Positions 45,302 to 54,131 are shown, counted from the stretch's first letter. The stretch is DNA of 64,000 bases from Pseudomonas sp. GM18 (GCF_000282195.1 NZ_AKJT01000049.1:1-64000); one strand, 5' to 3'. Made by a program: numbers and translations. Notes: generated by a model from the letters alone, not told the origin.

Positions 45302-46635
45302 TGCTCAATTCGGTGATGGTGGTCGATGACGAAAGCAGCATCCGCAGCGCCGTCGAACAGTGGCTGAGCCTGTCGGGGTTCGAGGTGAAACTGTTCAGCC
45401 GCGCCGATGAATGCCTGGCGCAACTGCCGAAACACTTCCCCGGGGTGATTCTCAGCGATGTGCGCATGCCCGGCATGACCGGGCTGGAGCTGCTGGCCGA
45501 AGTGCAGCGCCGCGATGCCGATTTGCCGGTGATCTTGCTGACCGGTCACGGCGATGTGCCGATGGCCGTCGAAGCGATGCGCGATGGCGCTTACGATTTC
45601 CTTGAAAAGCCCTTCAGCCCGGAAACCTTGCTGAGCAGCCTGCGCCGCGCGCTGGACAAGCGCCGGTTGGTGCTGGAAAACCGTGCCCTGCATGAACAGG
45701 CGGACAATCGCGCCAAACTCGATGCCACCTTGCTGGGGGTGTCCCGTGGTTTGCAGACGCTGCGTCGGCAGGTGCTGGATCTGGCGACGCTGCCGGTCAA
45801 TGTGCTGATCCGTGGCGAAACCGGCAGCGGCAAGGAACTGGTCGCCCGTTGCCTGCACGACTTCGGCCCTCGCGCCGATAAACCCTTCGTCGCGCTGAAC
45901 TGCGCGGCGATTCCCGAGCAGTTGTTCGAGGCCGAGCTGTTCGGCCATGAGAGCGGCGCGTTCACGGGTGCTCAAGGCAAGCGCATCGGCAAGCTCGAAT
46001 ACGCCGATGGCGGCACGCTGTTTCTCGATGAAATCGAAAGTATGCCCCTGGCTCAGCAGGTGAAACTGCTGCGGGTGTTGCAGGAGCAGAAGCTTGAGCG
46101 ATTGGGCTCCAATCAGAGCATCCGCGTGGACTTGCGGATCATCGCCGCGACCAAGCCCGACTTGCTGGATGAAGCCCGGGCCGGGCGTTTTCGCGAGGAT
46201 TTGGCCTATCGCTTGAACGTCGCCGAGCTGCGTCTGCCGCCGTTGCGTGATCGGCGTGAGGACATTCCGCTGCTGTTCGAGTTCTTCGCACAGAGTGCCG
46301 CCGAACGTCTTGGCCGTACCTTTCCACCGTTGAGCGGGCCGCAGTTGAGCCACCTGCTGAGCCATGACTGGCCGGGCAATGTGCGCGAACTGGCGAACGT
46401 CGCCGAACGGCAAGTGCTGGGCCTCGGCGAACCTGAGCCGGTGGGGATCGATCCCGGCCAGTCACTGGCGGCGCAGCAGGAAGCCTTCGAAGCGCATTGC
46501 TTGCGCGCGGCACTGACCCGGCATAAAGGCGATGTGAAAGCGGTGCTTGAAGAACTGCAACTGCCGCGCCGTACCTTCAATGAAAAGATGCAGCGGCATG
46601 GGTTGAATCGGGAGATGTTCATCAGCGAGTCATGA
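45301..46635 (+). CDS. Sigma-54-dependent response regulator (DctD/MifR-like)
   Basis: A 444-residue NtrC-family activator. The receiver holds the phospho-acceptor Asp in VILSDVRMPGMTG near residues 48-60. The AAA+ domain has Walker A GETGSGKE, the sigma-54 contact loop GAFTGAQ and Walker B TLFLDEIESM. The C-terminal Fis-type helix-turn-helix ends KAVLEELQLPRRTFNEKMQR. It should activate the sigma-54 promoter found at 46849-46865, just before kgtP. The length and layout match DctD/MifR; which name fits cannot be decided from sequence alone. Confidence 0.93.
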   Translation: MLNSVMVVDDESSIRSAVEQWLSLSGFEVKLFSRADECLAQLPKHFPGVILSDVRMPGMTGLELLAEVQRRDADLPVILLTGHGDVPMAVEAMRDGAYDFLEKPFSPETLLSSLRRALDKRRLVLENRALHEQADNRAKLDATLLGVSRGLQTLRRQVLDLATLPVNVLIRGETGSGKELVARCLHDFGPRADKPFVALNCAAIPEQLFEAELFGHESGAFTGAQGKRIGKLEYADGGTLFLDEIESMPLAQQVKLLRVLQEQKLERLGSNQSIRVDLRIIAATKPDLLDEARAGRFREDLAYRLNVAELRLPPLRDRREDIPLLFEFFAQSAAERLGRTFPPLSGPQLSHLLSHDWPGNVRELANVAERQVLGLGEPEPVGIDPGQSLAAQQEAFEAHCLRAALTRHKGDVKAVLEELQLPRRTFNEKMQRHGLNREMFISES

Positions 46636-46641
46636 TCGGAT

Positions 46642-46748
46642 GATCGTTCCCACGCGCAGCAAAGGAATGCCTCTACGGACGCTCCGCGTTCGGCTTTGGG
46701 ACGCAGAGCGTCCCGGGCTGCATTCCCACGCGGAGCGTGGGAACGATC
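46642..46748. repeat. Palindromic extragenic repeat, GATCGTTCCCACGC family (copy 2)
   Basis: Same family as 28257-28364, with one end variant (GATCGTTCCCACGCGCAGCA). It separates the regulator gene from the kgtP promoter region. Confidence 0.85.
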
Positions 46749-46766
46749 AAGCAAGTGATCGGCGGA

Positions 46767-46822
46767 AATCCGCTCATACTTACGCACACCTTGAGCAACA
46801 ATCCGCTCAACAAAATCCGCCA
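46767..46822 (+). promoter_or_regulatory. Candidate upstream activator sites of the kgtP promoter
   Basis: AATCCGCTCA occurs at 46767-46776 and 46800-46809, 33 bases apart (about three helical turns), and a partial copy AATCCGCCA at 46814-46822. The first lies in the palindrome GCGGAAATCCGC, and the second in TTGAGC-N8-GCTCAA. They sit 30-85 bases before the -24 element, where a sigma-54 activator would bind. Confidence 0.5.
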
Positions 46823-46848
46823 CCCCCTCTAAACCGCCCCTCCTCCCC

Positions 46849-46865
46849 TTGGCACAGCTCCTGCT
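46849..46865 (+). promoter_or_regulatory. Sigma-54 (-24/-12) promoter of kgtP
   Basis: TTGGCACAGCTCCTGCT carries GG and GC exactly ten bases apart and TGGCAC at -24, matching the RpoN consensus closely. It lies 63 bases before the kgtP start, and the gene for a sigma-54 activator is directly upstream. Confidence 0.82.
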
Positions 46866-46927
46866 ATAGCCCCTGCAGGCTGCGTTTAAGCGCGCTCCAC
46901 AAAAACAATTAAACGAAGGATCCTTCA

Positions 46928-48247
46928 ATGGATAACTCCAACGCCCTGCCTCTTGGGTCGGCTGCCGTGCCGGTCAAAGAAAAAACCACTGCCGGCCGGA
47001 TCAAATCGATCTTCAGCGGCTCTGTCGGCAACATGGTCGAGTGGTACGACTGGTACGTCTATGCCGCCTTCTCCCTGTACTTCGCCAAAGCCTTCTTCCC
47101 CAAAGGCGACACCACCGCCCAACTGCTCAACACCGCCGCGATCTTCGCCGTGGGTTTCCTGATGCGCCCGATCGGTGGCTGGCTGATGGGCCTCTACGCC
47201 GACAAGGCCGGTCGCAAACGTGCGTTGATGGCCTCGGTTTACCTGATGTGCTTCGGCTCGCTGCTGATTGCCCTGAGCCCGGGCTATGAAACCATCGGTA
47301 TCGGCGCGCCGATCCTGCTGGTGTTCGCCCGCCTGCTGCAAGGTTTGTCGGTGGGTGGCGAGTACGGCACCTCGGCCACGTACCTCAGTGAGATGGCGAC
47401 CAAGGAACGTCGCGGCTTCTACTCCAGTTTCCAGTACGTGACGCTGATCTCCGGCCAGCTCATCGCCCTGGGTGTACTGATCGTGCTGCAAAACTTCCTG
47501 ACCACCGATGAGCTGTACGCCTGGGGCTGGCGCATTCCGTTCGCCATCGGCGCGCTGTGTGCCGTGGTCGCGCTGTATCTGCGTCGTGGCATGGAAGAAA
47601 CCGAATCGTTCAGCAAAAAAGAGAAAGCCAAGGAAAGCGCCATGCGCACCTTGCTGCGCCATCCCAAGGAACTGCTGACCGTGGTCGGCCTGACCATGGG
47701 CGGCACGCTGGCGTTCTACACCTACACCACGTACATGCAGAAATACCTGGTGAACACCGTCGGCATGAGCATTTCCGACTCCACCACGATTTCCGCAGCC
47801 ACGCTGTTCCTGTTCATGTGCCTGCAACCGATCATCGGCGGGCTGTCGGATAAAGTCGGTCGTCGGCCGATCCTGATTGCCTTCGGCATTCTCGGGACAC
47901 TGTTCACCGTACCGATCCTGACCACCCTGCACACCATCCAGACCTGGTGGGGCGCGTTCTTCCTGATCATGGCGGCGCTGATCATCGTCAGCGGCTACAC
48001 CTCGATCAACGCGGTGGTCAAAGCCGAACTGTTCCCCACCGAAATCCGCGCCCTGGGCGTTGGCCTGCCGTACGCACTGACCGTGTCGATCTTCGGCGGC
48101 ACCGCTGAATACATCGCGCTGTGGTTCAAGAGCATCGGCATGGAAACCGGTTACTACTGGTATGTCACGGCGTGCATCGCGGTGTCGTTGCTGGTGTACG
48201 TGACCATGAAAGACACCCGCAAGCATTCGCGGATCGAGACCGACTAA
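46928..48247 (+). CDS. kgtP: Alpha-ketoglutarate permease (MHS-family MFS transporter)
   Basis: A 439-residue transporter with twelve predicted helices. Family signatures are GNMVEWYDWYVYAAF near residues 36-50, DKAGRKRALM and DKVGRRPILI (the two RxGRR-type loops), and LLQGLSVGGEYGTSATYLSE. KgtP imports alpha-ketoglutarate with protons. AAGGA precedes the ATG. The sigma-54 promoter upstream and the adjacent DctB/DctD-like pair suggest induction by its substrate. It could also accept other organic acids; the sequence cannot exclude that. Confidence 0.9.
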   Translation: MDNSNALPLGSAAVPVKEKTTAGRIKSIFSGSVGNMVEWYDWYVYAAFSLYFAKAFFPKGDTTAQLLNTAAIFAVGFLMRPIGGWLMGLYADKAGRKRALMASVYLMCFGSLLIALSPGYETIGIGAPILLVFARLLQGLSVGGEYGTSATYLSEMATKERRGFYSSFQYVTLISGQLIALGVLIVLQNFLTTDELYAWGWRIPFAIGALCAVVALYLRRGMEETESFSKKEKAKESAMRTLLRHPKELLTVVGLTMGGTLAFYTYTTYMQKYLVNTVGMSISDSTTISAATLFLFMCLQPIIGGLSDKVGRRPILIAFGILGTLFTVPILTTLHTIQTWWGAFFLIMAALIIVSGYTSINAVVKAELFPTEIRALGVGLPYALTVSIFGGTAEYIALWFKSIGMETGYYWYVTACIAVSLLVYVTMKDTRKHSRIETD

Positions 48248-48272
48248 TAGCAACATTGATGACGGCTGTACC

Positions 48273-48304
48273 GTCCTTATCGCGGGCTTGCCCGCGATAA
48301 GGAC
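48273..48304. repeat. REP hairpin between kgtP and the membrane protein gene
   Basis: A 14-base perfect stem (GTCCTTATCGCGGG/CCCGCGATAAGGAC) with a CTTG loop, the typical Pseudomonas REP core CGCGGGCTTGCCCGCG. It sits between two convergent genes and has no T run. Confidence 0.85.
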
Positions 48305-48313
48305 GCCTCGGTC

Positions 48314-49069
48314 TCAAGACAACTCGGCCGCCGTCTGCTTCGCGTACTTGCCCTGCACGTAAGACGCCCCTGCAATCATCACCACCAGAATCCCCGCCAA
48401 CACCAGCGACGAGCCGATGGTGCCGAAATCCAGGCCACCCTTTGCATGGGGTTTGGTCAGGAAGTCGCCCAAGGTTGCGCCGAATGGCCGCGTCAGCACG
48501 AACGCCACCCAGAACAGCAGCACCGACGAAATCTTCGTGAAGTATTTCAACAGCACCACCAGCGCAATGGTCGAGCCGATCAGCAGTGCGCCGCCGGCAA
48601 AACCCAGGCCCGAGTCGTCGGCCAGGTAATCGCCGAGTGCCGTACCCAAGGTGTTGGAAAACAGAATCGCCATCCAATAGAACATCTCGCCACGGAAGGT
48701 CTGGACCTTGGTGACGTTCAGCGAATCGCCGCTCAAGCGCCAGGCCGCGAAAATCCCCAGCAGAATCGCAATCAGGATCATCGAACCCGTGGCGTAGCCC
48801 AATTCAAGGGTACGGTCCATGAAGTCCGACATGGTGGTGCCGGCCGTGCTGGTCGACAGAATCACGATCCAGTACAGCACCGGCTTGTAGGTTTTGGAGA
48901 TCAACTGCGTGACCAGCGTCAGCACAAAGACGCTGATCAGGATCAGCGAGCTGATGGCGTAACCGACATTGAGGGTCATCGACAACAAATCCCCCGCGGT
49001 TTCACCCAGGGTCGTCGCGCAGATTTTCATCACCCAGAACGCCAGGGTGATCTGAGGAAGTTTATTCAT
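48314..49069 (-). CDS. COG4705-type membrane protein with fourfold internal repeat
   Basis: A 251-residue inner-membrane protein with about eight hydrophobic segments. The motif TxGxxxGDxL or a close form appears four times: TTLGETAGDLL near 15-25, STAGTTMSDFM, NTLGTALGDYL and RPFGATLGDFL. That points to a fourfold duplication of a two-helix unit. It matches the uncharacterised COG4705 family; some members have been linked to manganese or other metal phenotypes, but I cannot assign a substrate. It stands alone, convergent with kgtP. Confidence 0.75.
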   Translation of the reverse strand: MNKLPQITLAFWVMKICATTLGETAGDLLSMTLNVGYAISSLILISVFVLTLVTQLISKTYKPVLYWIVILSTSTAGTTMSDFMDRTLELGYATGSMILIAILLGIFAAWRLSGDSLNVTKVQTFRGEMFYWMAILFSNTLGTALGDYLADDSGLGFAGGALLIGSTIALVVLLKYFTKISSVLLFWVAFVLTRPFGATLGDFLTKPHAKGGLDFGTIGSSLVLAGILVVMIAGASYVQGKYAKQTAAELS

Positions 49070-49280
49070 TCAAGGAGAGCTCCAGTATTCGTGACGGTCG
49101 TTTCTTCGGGTTATTGACCGGTGCGCAGACTGGCGTTGGAGCGGTGAAAAATAGGTAAGTGCAGGATGAAAATTCTGTCACTCGGGCAAAAGAGCGCGAT
49201 TAATCGGTGGTTAATGCCCGGTGCTCATCCTGCCTCCCGTCTGATCAATTCACTGCGATGTGCAAACTGGAGTTACCACC

Positions 49281-49472
49281 ATGAAAACCAAACTGATGCT
49301 CGCCCTGACCCTCTCCGTGCTGGCCGCCAATACCTTCGCCGCCGACGGTTACGACCGCACCGGTTCCGCCGTCTTCACCGCGCAAAGCAGCGCCGCTGAC
49401 GACAGCCGCACCGACGCGGCCAAAGTCGCTACCGACAGCGTCGATCGCACCGACGCAGCACGCACCAACTGA
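49281..49472 (+). CDS. Small secreted protein with Asp/Arg/Thr-rich tail
   Basis: A 63-residue protein starting at the ATG at 49281 behind GGAG. Residues 1-21 are a clear signal peptide (MKTKLMLALTLSVLAANTFA) with cleavage expected after AFA or AAD. The mature part of about 42 residues is polar and repetitive (DRTGSAVFT, SRTDAAKVATDSVDRTDAAR), with DRT/RTD recurring four times. I recognise no function; it is probably periplasmic and intrinsically disordered. Confidence 0.7.
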   Translation: MKTKLMLALTLSVLAANTFAADGYDRTGSAVFTAQSSAADDSRTDAAKVATDSVDRTDAARTN

Positions 49473-49489
49473 TCCCTGAACCACCACAC

Positions 49490-49509
49490 AGCCCGGCTTT
49501 GGTCGGGCT
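49490..49509 (+). terminator. Weak terminator-like hairpin after the small secreted protein
   Basis: AGCCCG and CGGGCT pair around an eight-base loop 17 bases past the stop. The following sequence is TAGTCATTT, not a true T run, so the call is tentative. Confidence 0.4.
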
Positions 49510-49633
49510 TAGTCATTTCTGGGGAAAGCAAAAATACCGGATCGACACAAAACCCTGTGGGAGCGGGTGGACTGGAAATATGCCGCAGACCCTTGCACCA
49601 TGACTGCCTTCCGAGCCCCCAGGAATTCACTCC

Positions 49634-50263
49634 ATGCCCGACGACATCCATTTCTACGAACCCGCCAACGGCCACGGCCTGCCGCACGACCCGTTCAACG
49701 CCATCGTCGGCCCGCGTCCCATCGGCTGGATTTCCTCCCAGGACGCCAACGGTCGCCTGAACCTGGCGCCTTACAGCTTCTTCAACGCCTTCAACTACAT
49801 TCCGCCGATCATCGGGTTTTCCAGTGTCGGGCGCAAAGACAGCCTGAACAACATCGAGCAGACCGGCGAGTTCGCCTGGAACCTGGCGACGCGTCCGCTG
49901 GCCGAGCAAATGAACCAGAGCTGCGCCATGGTCGGGCCGGATGTCGACGAGTTCGAACTGTCCGGGCTGACCACCGCTGCATCGAAAATCATCCAGGTGC
50001 CACGGGTCGCCGAAAGCCCGGTGTCCTTCGAGTGCAAGGTCACGCAGATCATTCAGTTGCAGCGCGCCAACAAGGAAGTGGTGCCGAGCTGGCTGATACT
50101 CGGCGAAGTGGTCGCCGTACACATCGCCAAATGGCTATTGAAGGATGGGGTGTACGACACCGCCGCGGCAGAACCGATTCTGCGCGGCGGCGGGCCAGCG
50201 GATTATTTTCAGCTGGGGCCAGAGGCACTGTTCAAGATGTTCCGCCCGGGGGCGGTCAAGTGA
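49634..50263 (+). CDS. Flavin reductase family protein
   Basis: A 209-residue protein with the FMN-binding split-barrel pattern of the flavin reductase family: NAIVGPRPIGWISSQDANGR near 22-41, NLAPYSFFNAFNYIPPIIGF and DSLNNIEQTGEFAWNLAT. Such proteins reduce free flavin with NAD(P)H or act as flavoprotein oxidoreductases; no monooxygenase partner is adjacent. The ORF is complete and of normal length. It converges with the small gene at 50264, with no gap between the two stops. Confidence 0.85.
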   Translation: MPDDIHFYEPANGHGLPHDPFNAIVGPRPIGWISSQDANGRLNLAPYSFFNAFNYIPPIIGFSSVGRKDSLNNIEQTGEFAWNLATRPLAEQMNQSCAMVGPDVDEFELSGLTTAASKIIQVPRVAESPVSFECKVTQIIQLQRANKEVVPSWLILGEVVAVHIAKWLLKDGVYDTAAAEPILRGGGPADYFQLGPEALFKMFRPGAVK

Positions 50264-50494
50264 TTACCAGAGCAGGTCGGCGTCTTCTTTGACGTCTTTG
50301 AGGCGGGTCAGCTCTTTGGCTGCGGCCTCGTCGGCTTCATGAGCGGTCTTGAAAGTCTGGCCTTCCAGCACTTTGTGAAAAACCGGGGCACCGGAACCAC
50401 CGAGGGCTTTGACGGCAATCGCGGCGTGGTAACCGCCCTCGCCCGGTACTACTGCTGAAACGGCTTCGAAGTGTTCAAAGGCTTTACGTGCCAT
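50264..50494 (-). CDS. Conserved small hypothetical protein (76 residues)
   Basis: A 76-residue soluble protein (MARKAFEHFEAVSAVVPGEG at the start, then GGYHAAIAVKALGGSG and a helical ELTRLKDVKEDADLLW end). The mixed strand-helix pattern and normal codon use support a real gene. I cannot name a function. It lies between the flavin reductase gene (convergent) and the monooxygenase-fold gene upstream on the same strand, 41 bases away, which may be co-transcribed. Confidence 0.7.
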   Translation of the reverse strand: MARKAFEHFEAVSAVVPGEGGYHAAIAVKALGGSGAPVFHKVLEGQTFKTAHEADEAAAKELTRLKDVKEDADLLW

Positions 50495-50535
50495 GTCGCG
50501 GATCCTGGCTAATGGAGAGTTGCGCCATTAAACCC

Positions 50536-50889
50536 TCAACCGGCCAGTTTGTGTACCGCTGCCTGGGACTGGCCGAGGGCCTGGGCTTCTGAGACATCCT
50601 TGAAGGTATGGAAATCCAGGCTGTTGACCACCATATCCTGCACCAGCTCGGCAAAAATCTGCATGGCCGGGCTGCCGAAGTAAGCGGTCATCGCCTGTTG
50701 GCTGGCCCAGAAACCGGACACCAGCCACAGCTCGGGATCACATTGCGAGTGCTGCAGGGCGAAGCTCAGGCAACCCGGTGCGTTGCGCGACGGCTCGATC
50801 AGCGCGCTCAGGCGCGCACCGAGTTCTGCCGAACGCCCGGCGCGGGCGCGAACGAAGGCCATATGACTGACGGGGATCTGCGTAGACAT
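50536..50889 (-). CDS. Antibiotic biosynthesis monooxygenase (ABM) fold protein
   Basis: A 117-residue ABM-fold protein starting at the ATG at 50889 with GGGAGGG six bases before it; the TTG two codons earlier is less likely. The pattern VRARAGRSAELGARLSALIE, then APGCLSFALQHSQ and ELWLVSGFWASQQAMTAYF is typical of small dimeric ferredoxin-like-fold monooxygenases or quinol-type enzymes. The substrate is unknown. It is divergent from the AraC-family gene at 51226, which may control it. Confidence 0.82.
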   Translation of the reverse strand: MSTQIPVSHMAFVRARAGRSAELGARLSALIEPSRNAPGCLSFALQHSQCDPELWLVSGFWASQQAMTAYFGSPAMQIFAELVQDMVVNSLDFHTFKDVSEAQALGQSQAAVHKLAG

Positions 50890-51225
50890 GTTCAACCCTC
50901 CCAGGGAGTCGAGTGGCAGCCGTGGGACGGGCTGCGACAGGATCCAAGATTAGGCGGCGTAACCCAGTCACCGTTAGTCGATTTCTGCCGGCTTATTGCA
51001 CAATCCTGCGCGGCTGCAGCAAACGCCTGTAACAGCGTGTAAAACACTGTCACACCGCTGCCACATGACTTTCAAGCAAGTTTCACCGGCGTTGCCCTGC
51101 CATAACAGCGCCGCATAGTCACCCCGTGCAGAATCAGGCAAGCTTTTGGCAGGATGTGTCTACCGTTGTCCCTTGCACAAATTTAAGCTCAGCCCATGAC
51201 CAACACTTCACGGAGGATTCCCTGC
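50890..51225. other. Divergent promoter region between the ABM protein and the AraC regulator
   Basis: 336 bases without a gene. It should hold promoters for both divergent genes. I see an imperfect repeat of TGTAACAGCGTG and ACTGTCACACCGCTG around 51018-51060 but no convincing -35/-10 pair, and no RNA gene. Confidence 0.5.
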
Positions 51226-52155
51226 ATGTCGTCGCTCGATTACCTTCAGGCTCCGCTTCCCGCCGACATGGAAAAACAGCGCGCGGAACTGGCCGAGCTC
51301 ATCCGTCGCAACACGCTGGACGATGGCTCCTATGCCACCGCCGTCGGTTCGCTGTTCATGTCGCGTCACAGCCAATCCCATGAGTTCGCCCCGGGACTGG
51401 CCCAACCGGCCCTGTGCATCATGGCCCAGGGGCGCAAGGAAGTTCGTCTGGCGGACGAATACTTCAATTACGACCCGCTGAATTACCTGGTGGTGTCGGT
51501 CTCGATGCCCTTGAGCGGACGGGTGGTGAATGCCTCGCCCGAAGAACCGATCCTCGCGGTGCGGCTGGACATCGACCCGGCGGAAATCACCGCGCTGATT
51601 GCCGACGCCGGCCCCATCGGCGTGCCCACACGGCCCACCGGTCGCGGTCTGTATGTCGAGCAGATCGACGCGGCCATGCTCGACGCCGTGCTGCGCCTGG
51701 TGCGTTTACTGGACACACCGAAAGACATCGCCATGCTGGCGCCGCTGATTCGTCGGGAAATTCTGTATCGGTTGTTGCGCAGCCAGCAGGGGCATCGGCT
51801 GTATGAGATTGCCATCGCCAACAGCCAGAGCCATCGCATCAGCCAGGCGATCAAATGGCTCAACGGCAATTATGAACAACCGCTGCGCATCGATGATCTG
51901 GCCAAGGAAGTGAACCTGAGCGTGTCGACGTTGCATCACCGCTTCAAGGCGATGACGGCGATGAGTCCGCTGCAGTATCAGAAACAGCTGCGCCTGCAAG
52001 AAGCGCGGCGGTTGATGCTGGCCGAAGGACTGGAAGCGTCGGCGGCGGGTTATCGGGTGGGGTATGAAAGCCCTTCGCAGTTCAGCCGGGAGTACAGCCG
52101 ATTGTTCGGGGCACCGCCGCTGCGGGATTTGGCGCGGTTGCGGTTGACTGTGTAA
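51226..52155 (+). CDS. AraC-family transcriptional regulator
   Basis: A 309-residue regulator. I start at the ATG at 51226 (MSSLDYLQAPLPADMEKQ), which has GGAGG eight bases upstream, and not at 51196. The N-terminal cupin-like AraC_N domain (CIMAQGRKEVRLADEYFNYD) is followed by two helix-turn-helix units (LRIDDLAKEVNLSVSTLHHR near residue 223 and ASAAGYRVGYESPSQFSREY near 273). Related proteins often control nearby oxidoreductases, and the divergent ABM gene is the natural target. The effector is unknown. Confidence 0.9.
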   Translation: MSSLDYLQAPLPADMEKQRAELAELIRRNTLDDGSYATAVGSLFMSRHSQSHEFAPGLAQPALCIMAQGRKEVRLADEYFNYDPLNYLVVSVSMPLSGRVVNASPEEPILAVRLDIDPAEITALIADAGPIGVPTRPTGRGLYVEQIDAAMLDAVLRLVRLLDTPKDIAMLAPLIRREILYRLLRSQQGHRLYEIAIANSQSHRISQAIKWLNGNYEQPLRIDDLAKEVNLSVSTLHHRFKAMTAMSPLQYQKQLRLQEARRLMLAEGLEASAAGYRVGYESPSQFSREYSRLFGAPPLRDLARLRLTV

Positions 52156-52208
52156 TCAGACTCACACCGCCCCTGTGGAGGGAGCGGTGCGGGGGTGGTG
52201 GTGTTTTC

Positions 52209-53264
52209 TCAGGCGCTCAGTACTCGGCACGCCTCAGCCGGCAAGGTCACCGACACCGGATTGCCAATGCTCAACCCAACGCCCTGGCACGGCGTGCTCA
52301 ATGCGGTAAACGACACCCCGGAACACTCAACGGTGGTTTCGATGGTCGCGCCGATATCCCGCACAAACGTCACCTTGCCGAGCAAGCGATTCCCCGCCGT
52401 GGCCTGCGGTTGCGACAGTTGCAGGTCTTCGGGGCGAATCAGCATTTTCACCTTCTCCCCCGCCACAATGCTGCTGCAGATCGGCACTTGCAGCGCATCA
52501 CCGCCGGGCAGGCTGACCTTGCCATTGCCCAACGCCGTGGCCGGGAAAATATTCCCCGAACCGATAAAGTCCGCGACGAATTCATTGGCCGGGTGCCGAT
52601 AAATCTCAATCGGCGTGCCCACCTGCTGCACCCGATGTTCACCCAGCACTACAACGATATCGGCCATGGTCATGGCTTCGCGCTGGTCGTGGGTAACCAT
52701 GATGGTGGTGATGTTCAAACGCTGTTGCAGCTGACGGATTTCTACCTGCATCGACTCGCGCAGCTTGGCATCCAGTGCCGACAGCGGTTCATCGAGCAGG
52801 AGGATTTTCGGGTGGTTGGCAATCGCCCGGGCTATCGCCACCCGCTGACGCTGACCACCGGAGAGTTTTGCCACCGGGCGATCAATCATTTCCTGCAGTT
52901 GAATCAGCTCAAGCAACTCCACCACCCGCGCCTGCTGGTCAGCCTTGCTGACCCCACGCAGCTTCAGCGGATAAGCAATGTTCTCCCCCACCGTCATGTG
53001 CGGAAACAGCGCCAGGGATTGAAACACCATGCCGAAATTGCGCTGATGCGCAGGCGTATGGCCGATGTCTTCACCGTCCAGGCGAATCTCGCCGCCGGTC
53101 AGGGTTTCGAGCCCGGCGATCATCCGCAGCAAGGTGGTTTTACCGCAGCCCGACGGGCCGAGGAAACACACCAGTTTGCCCTCGGGCAAATGCAGGTTCA
53201 CATCCTTTACCGCGCAGGCCGAGCCGTAATGTTTCTCGACGTTTTCCAGAATCAGACCAGTCAT
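52209..53264 (-). CDS. ABC transporter ATP-binding protein (PotA/spermidine-type)
   Basis: A 351-residue ATPase with Walker A GPSGCGKTTLLR, the signature LSGGQRQRVAIARAI, Walker B KILLLDEPLSALD and a C-terminal TOBE domain, as in polyamine-type importers. I use the ATG at 53264 behind GAGGTG; the GTG three codons earlier overlaps that site. It is the last gene of an operon: binding protein, two permeases, this ATPase. The operon lies beside AruI and an aldehyde dehydrogenase, so a guanidino compound, polyamine or arginine-derived substrate is my inference. Confidence 0.9.
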   Translation of the reverse strand: MTGLILENVEKHYGSACAVKDVNLHLPEGKLVCFLGPSGCGKTTLLRMIAGLETLTGGEIRLDGEDIGHTPAHQRNFGMVFQSLALFPHMTVGENIAYPLKLRGVSKADQQARVVELLELIQLQEMIDRPVAKLSGGQRQRVAIARAIANHPKILLLDEPLSALDAKLRESMQVEIRQLQQRLNITTIMVTHDQREAMTMADIVVVLGEHRVQQVGTPIEIYRHPANEFVADFIGSGNIFPATALGNGKVSLPGGDALQVPICSSIVAGEKVKMLIRPEDLQLSQPQATAGNRLLGKVTFVRDIGATIETTVECSGVSFTALSTPCQGVGLSIGNPVSVTLPAEACRVLSA

Positions 53265-53282
53265 TTGAATCACCTCAAGAAA

Positions 53283-54131
53283 TCAGAACGAAACGCCGCC
53301 TTCGCCAACCAACTTTTCCAGCGCCCAAATGAGCACGAAGTCGATCAGCACGATCAGCACGGCAAACGAGAAAACGGTAGGGTCGAGCGAAGACACGGTG
53401 CGGCTGTACATCCAGATCGGCACGGTCATGACGTCGATGGTGTAGAGGAAATAGGTCACGGTGAATTCGTTGAACGAGACGATGAACGCCAGCAGCATGC
53501 CCGCCAGAATCCCCGACTTCATCATCGGCACCACCACATCGACAATCGCCCGCAGCGGTGAAGCACCGAGCATTTGCGCGGCCTCTTCGACTTCGCTGCC
53601 GATGGAGAGCATCGCCGCGGTGCAGTTTTTCACCACGAACGGCAGCGCCAGAATCACATGGGCAATCACCAGCCGCGAAGTGGTGATCTGGAATGGCAGG
53701 CTGTCGAACACCAGCAGCAAGGCCAGGCCCAACACCACCATCGGGAACACCAGTGGCAGCGACATCAATTGCAGCGCCACGGCCTTGCCACGGAACTCAC
53801 AACGGGTCAGCGCGTAAGCGGCCGGCACCGCGATGATCGTGGCGAAGATCATGGTCAGGCAGGCCACCATCAGGCTGGTGCTCATGGCTTTGCCCAGGCT
53901 CAGCACATCGCTGGCATCCGGCGAGACGAAGGTGTGCCAGGCGGCCTTGTACCATTGCAGGCTGTAGCTGCTGGGCGGAAAGTCGAGGTTCGACGCGCCG
54001 CTGAACGACATGACAATCATGGTCAGAATCGGCAATACCGCCAGCAGCAAAATGAAGCCCGACAGAATGCCGGCGAACTTGCCGGTATCGCCCGGCAACA
54101 GCGACTGGCGCTTCTTGATCATAGAGCTCAT
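53283..54131 (-). CDS. ABC transporter permease (PotC-type)
   Basis: A 282-residue membrane protein with six helices and the permease EAA loop EEAAQMLGASPLRAIVDVVV near residues 180-199. The first helix is at about 20-42. The start overlaps the previous permease stop by 4 bases (ATGA). It would form the inner-membrane channel with the permease encoded upstream; the substrate follows that of the binding protein at 55255-56358. Confidence 0.9.
   Translation of the reverse strand: MSSMIKKRQSLLPGDTGKFAGILSGFILLLAVLPILTMIVMSFSGASNLDFPPSSYSLQWYKAAWHTFVSPDASDVLSLGKAMSTSLMVACLTMIFATIIAVPAAYALTRCEFRGKAVALQLMSLPLVFPMVVLGLALLLVFDSLPFQITTSRLVIAHVILALPFVVKNCTAAMLSIGSEVEEAAQMLGASPLRAIVDVVVPMMKSGILAGMLLAFIVSFNEFTVTYFLYTIDVMTVPIWMYSRTVSSLDPTVFSFAVLIVLIDFVLIWALEKLVGEGGVSF

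Noticed and set aside
46925..48256. 443-residue frame antisense to kgtP
   Set aside because: Composition of a reverse-frame shadow (Gln, His, Arg rich); kgtP is clear on the plus strand.
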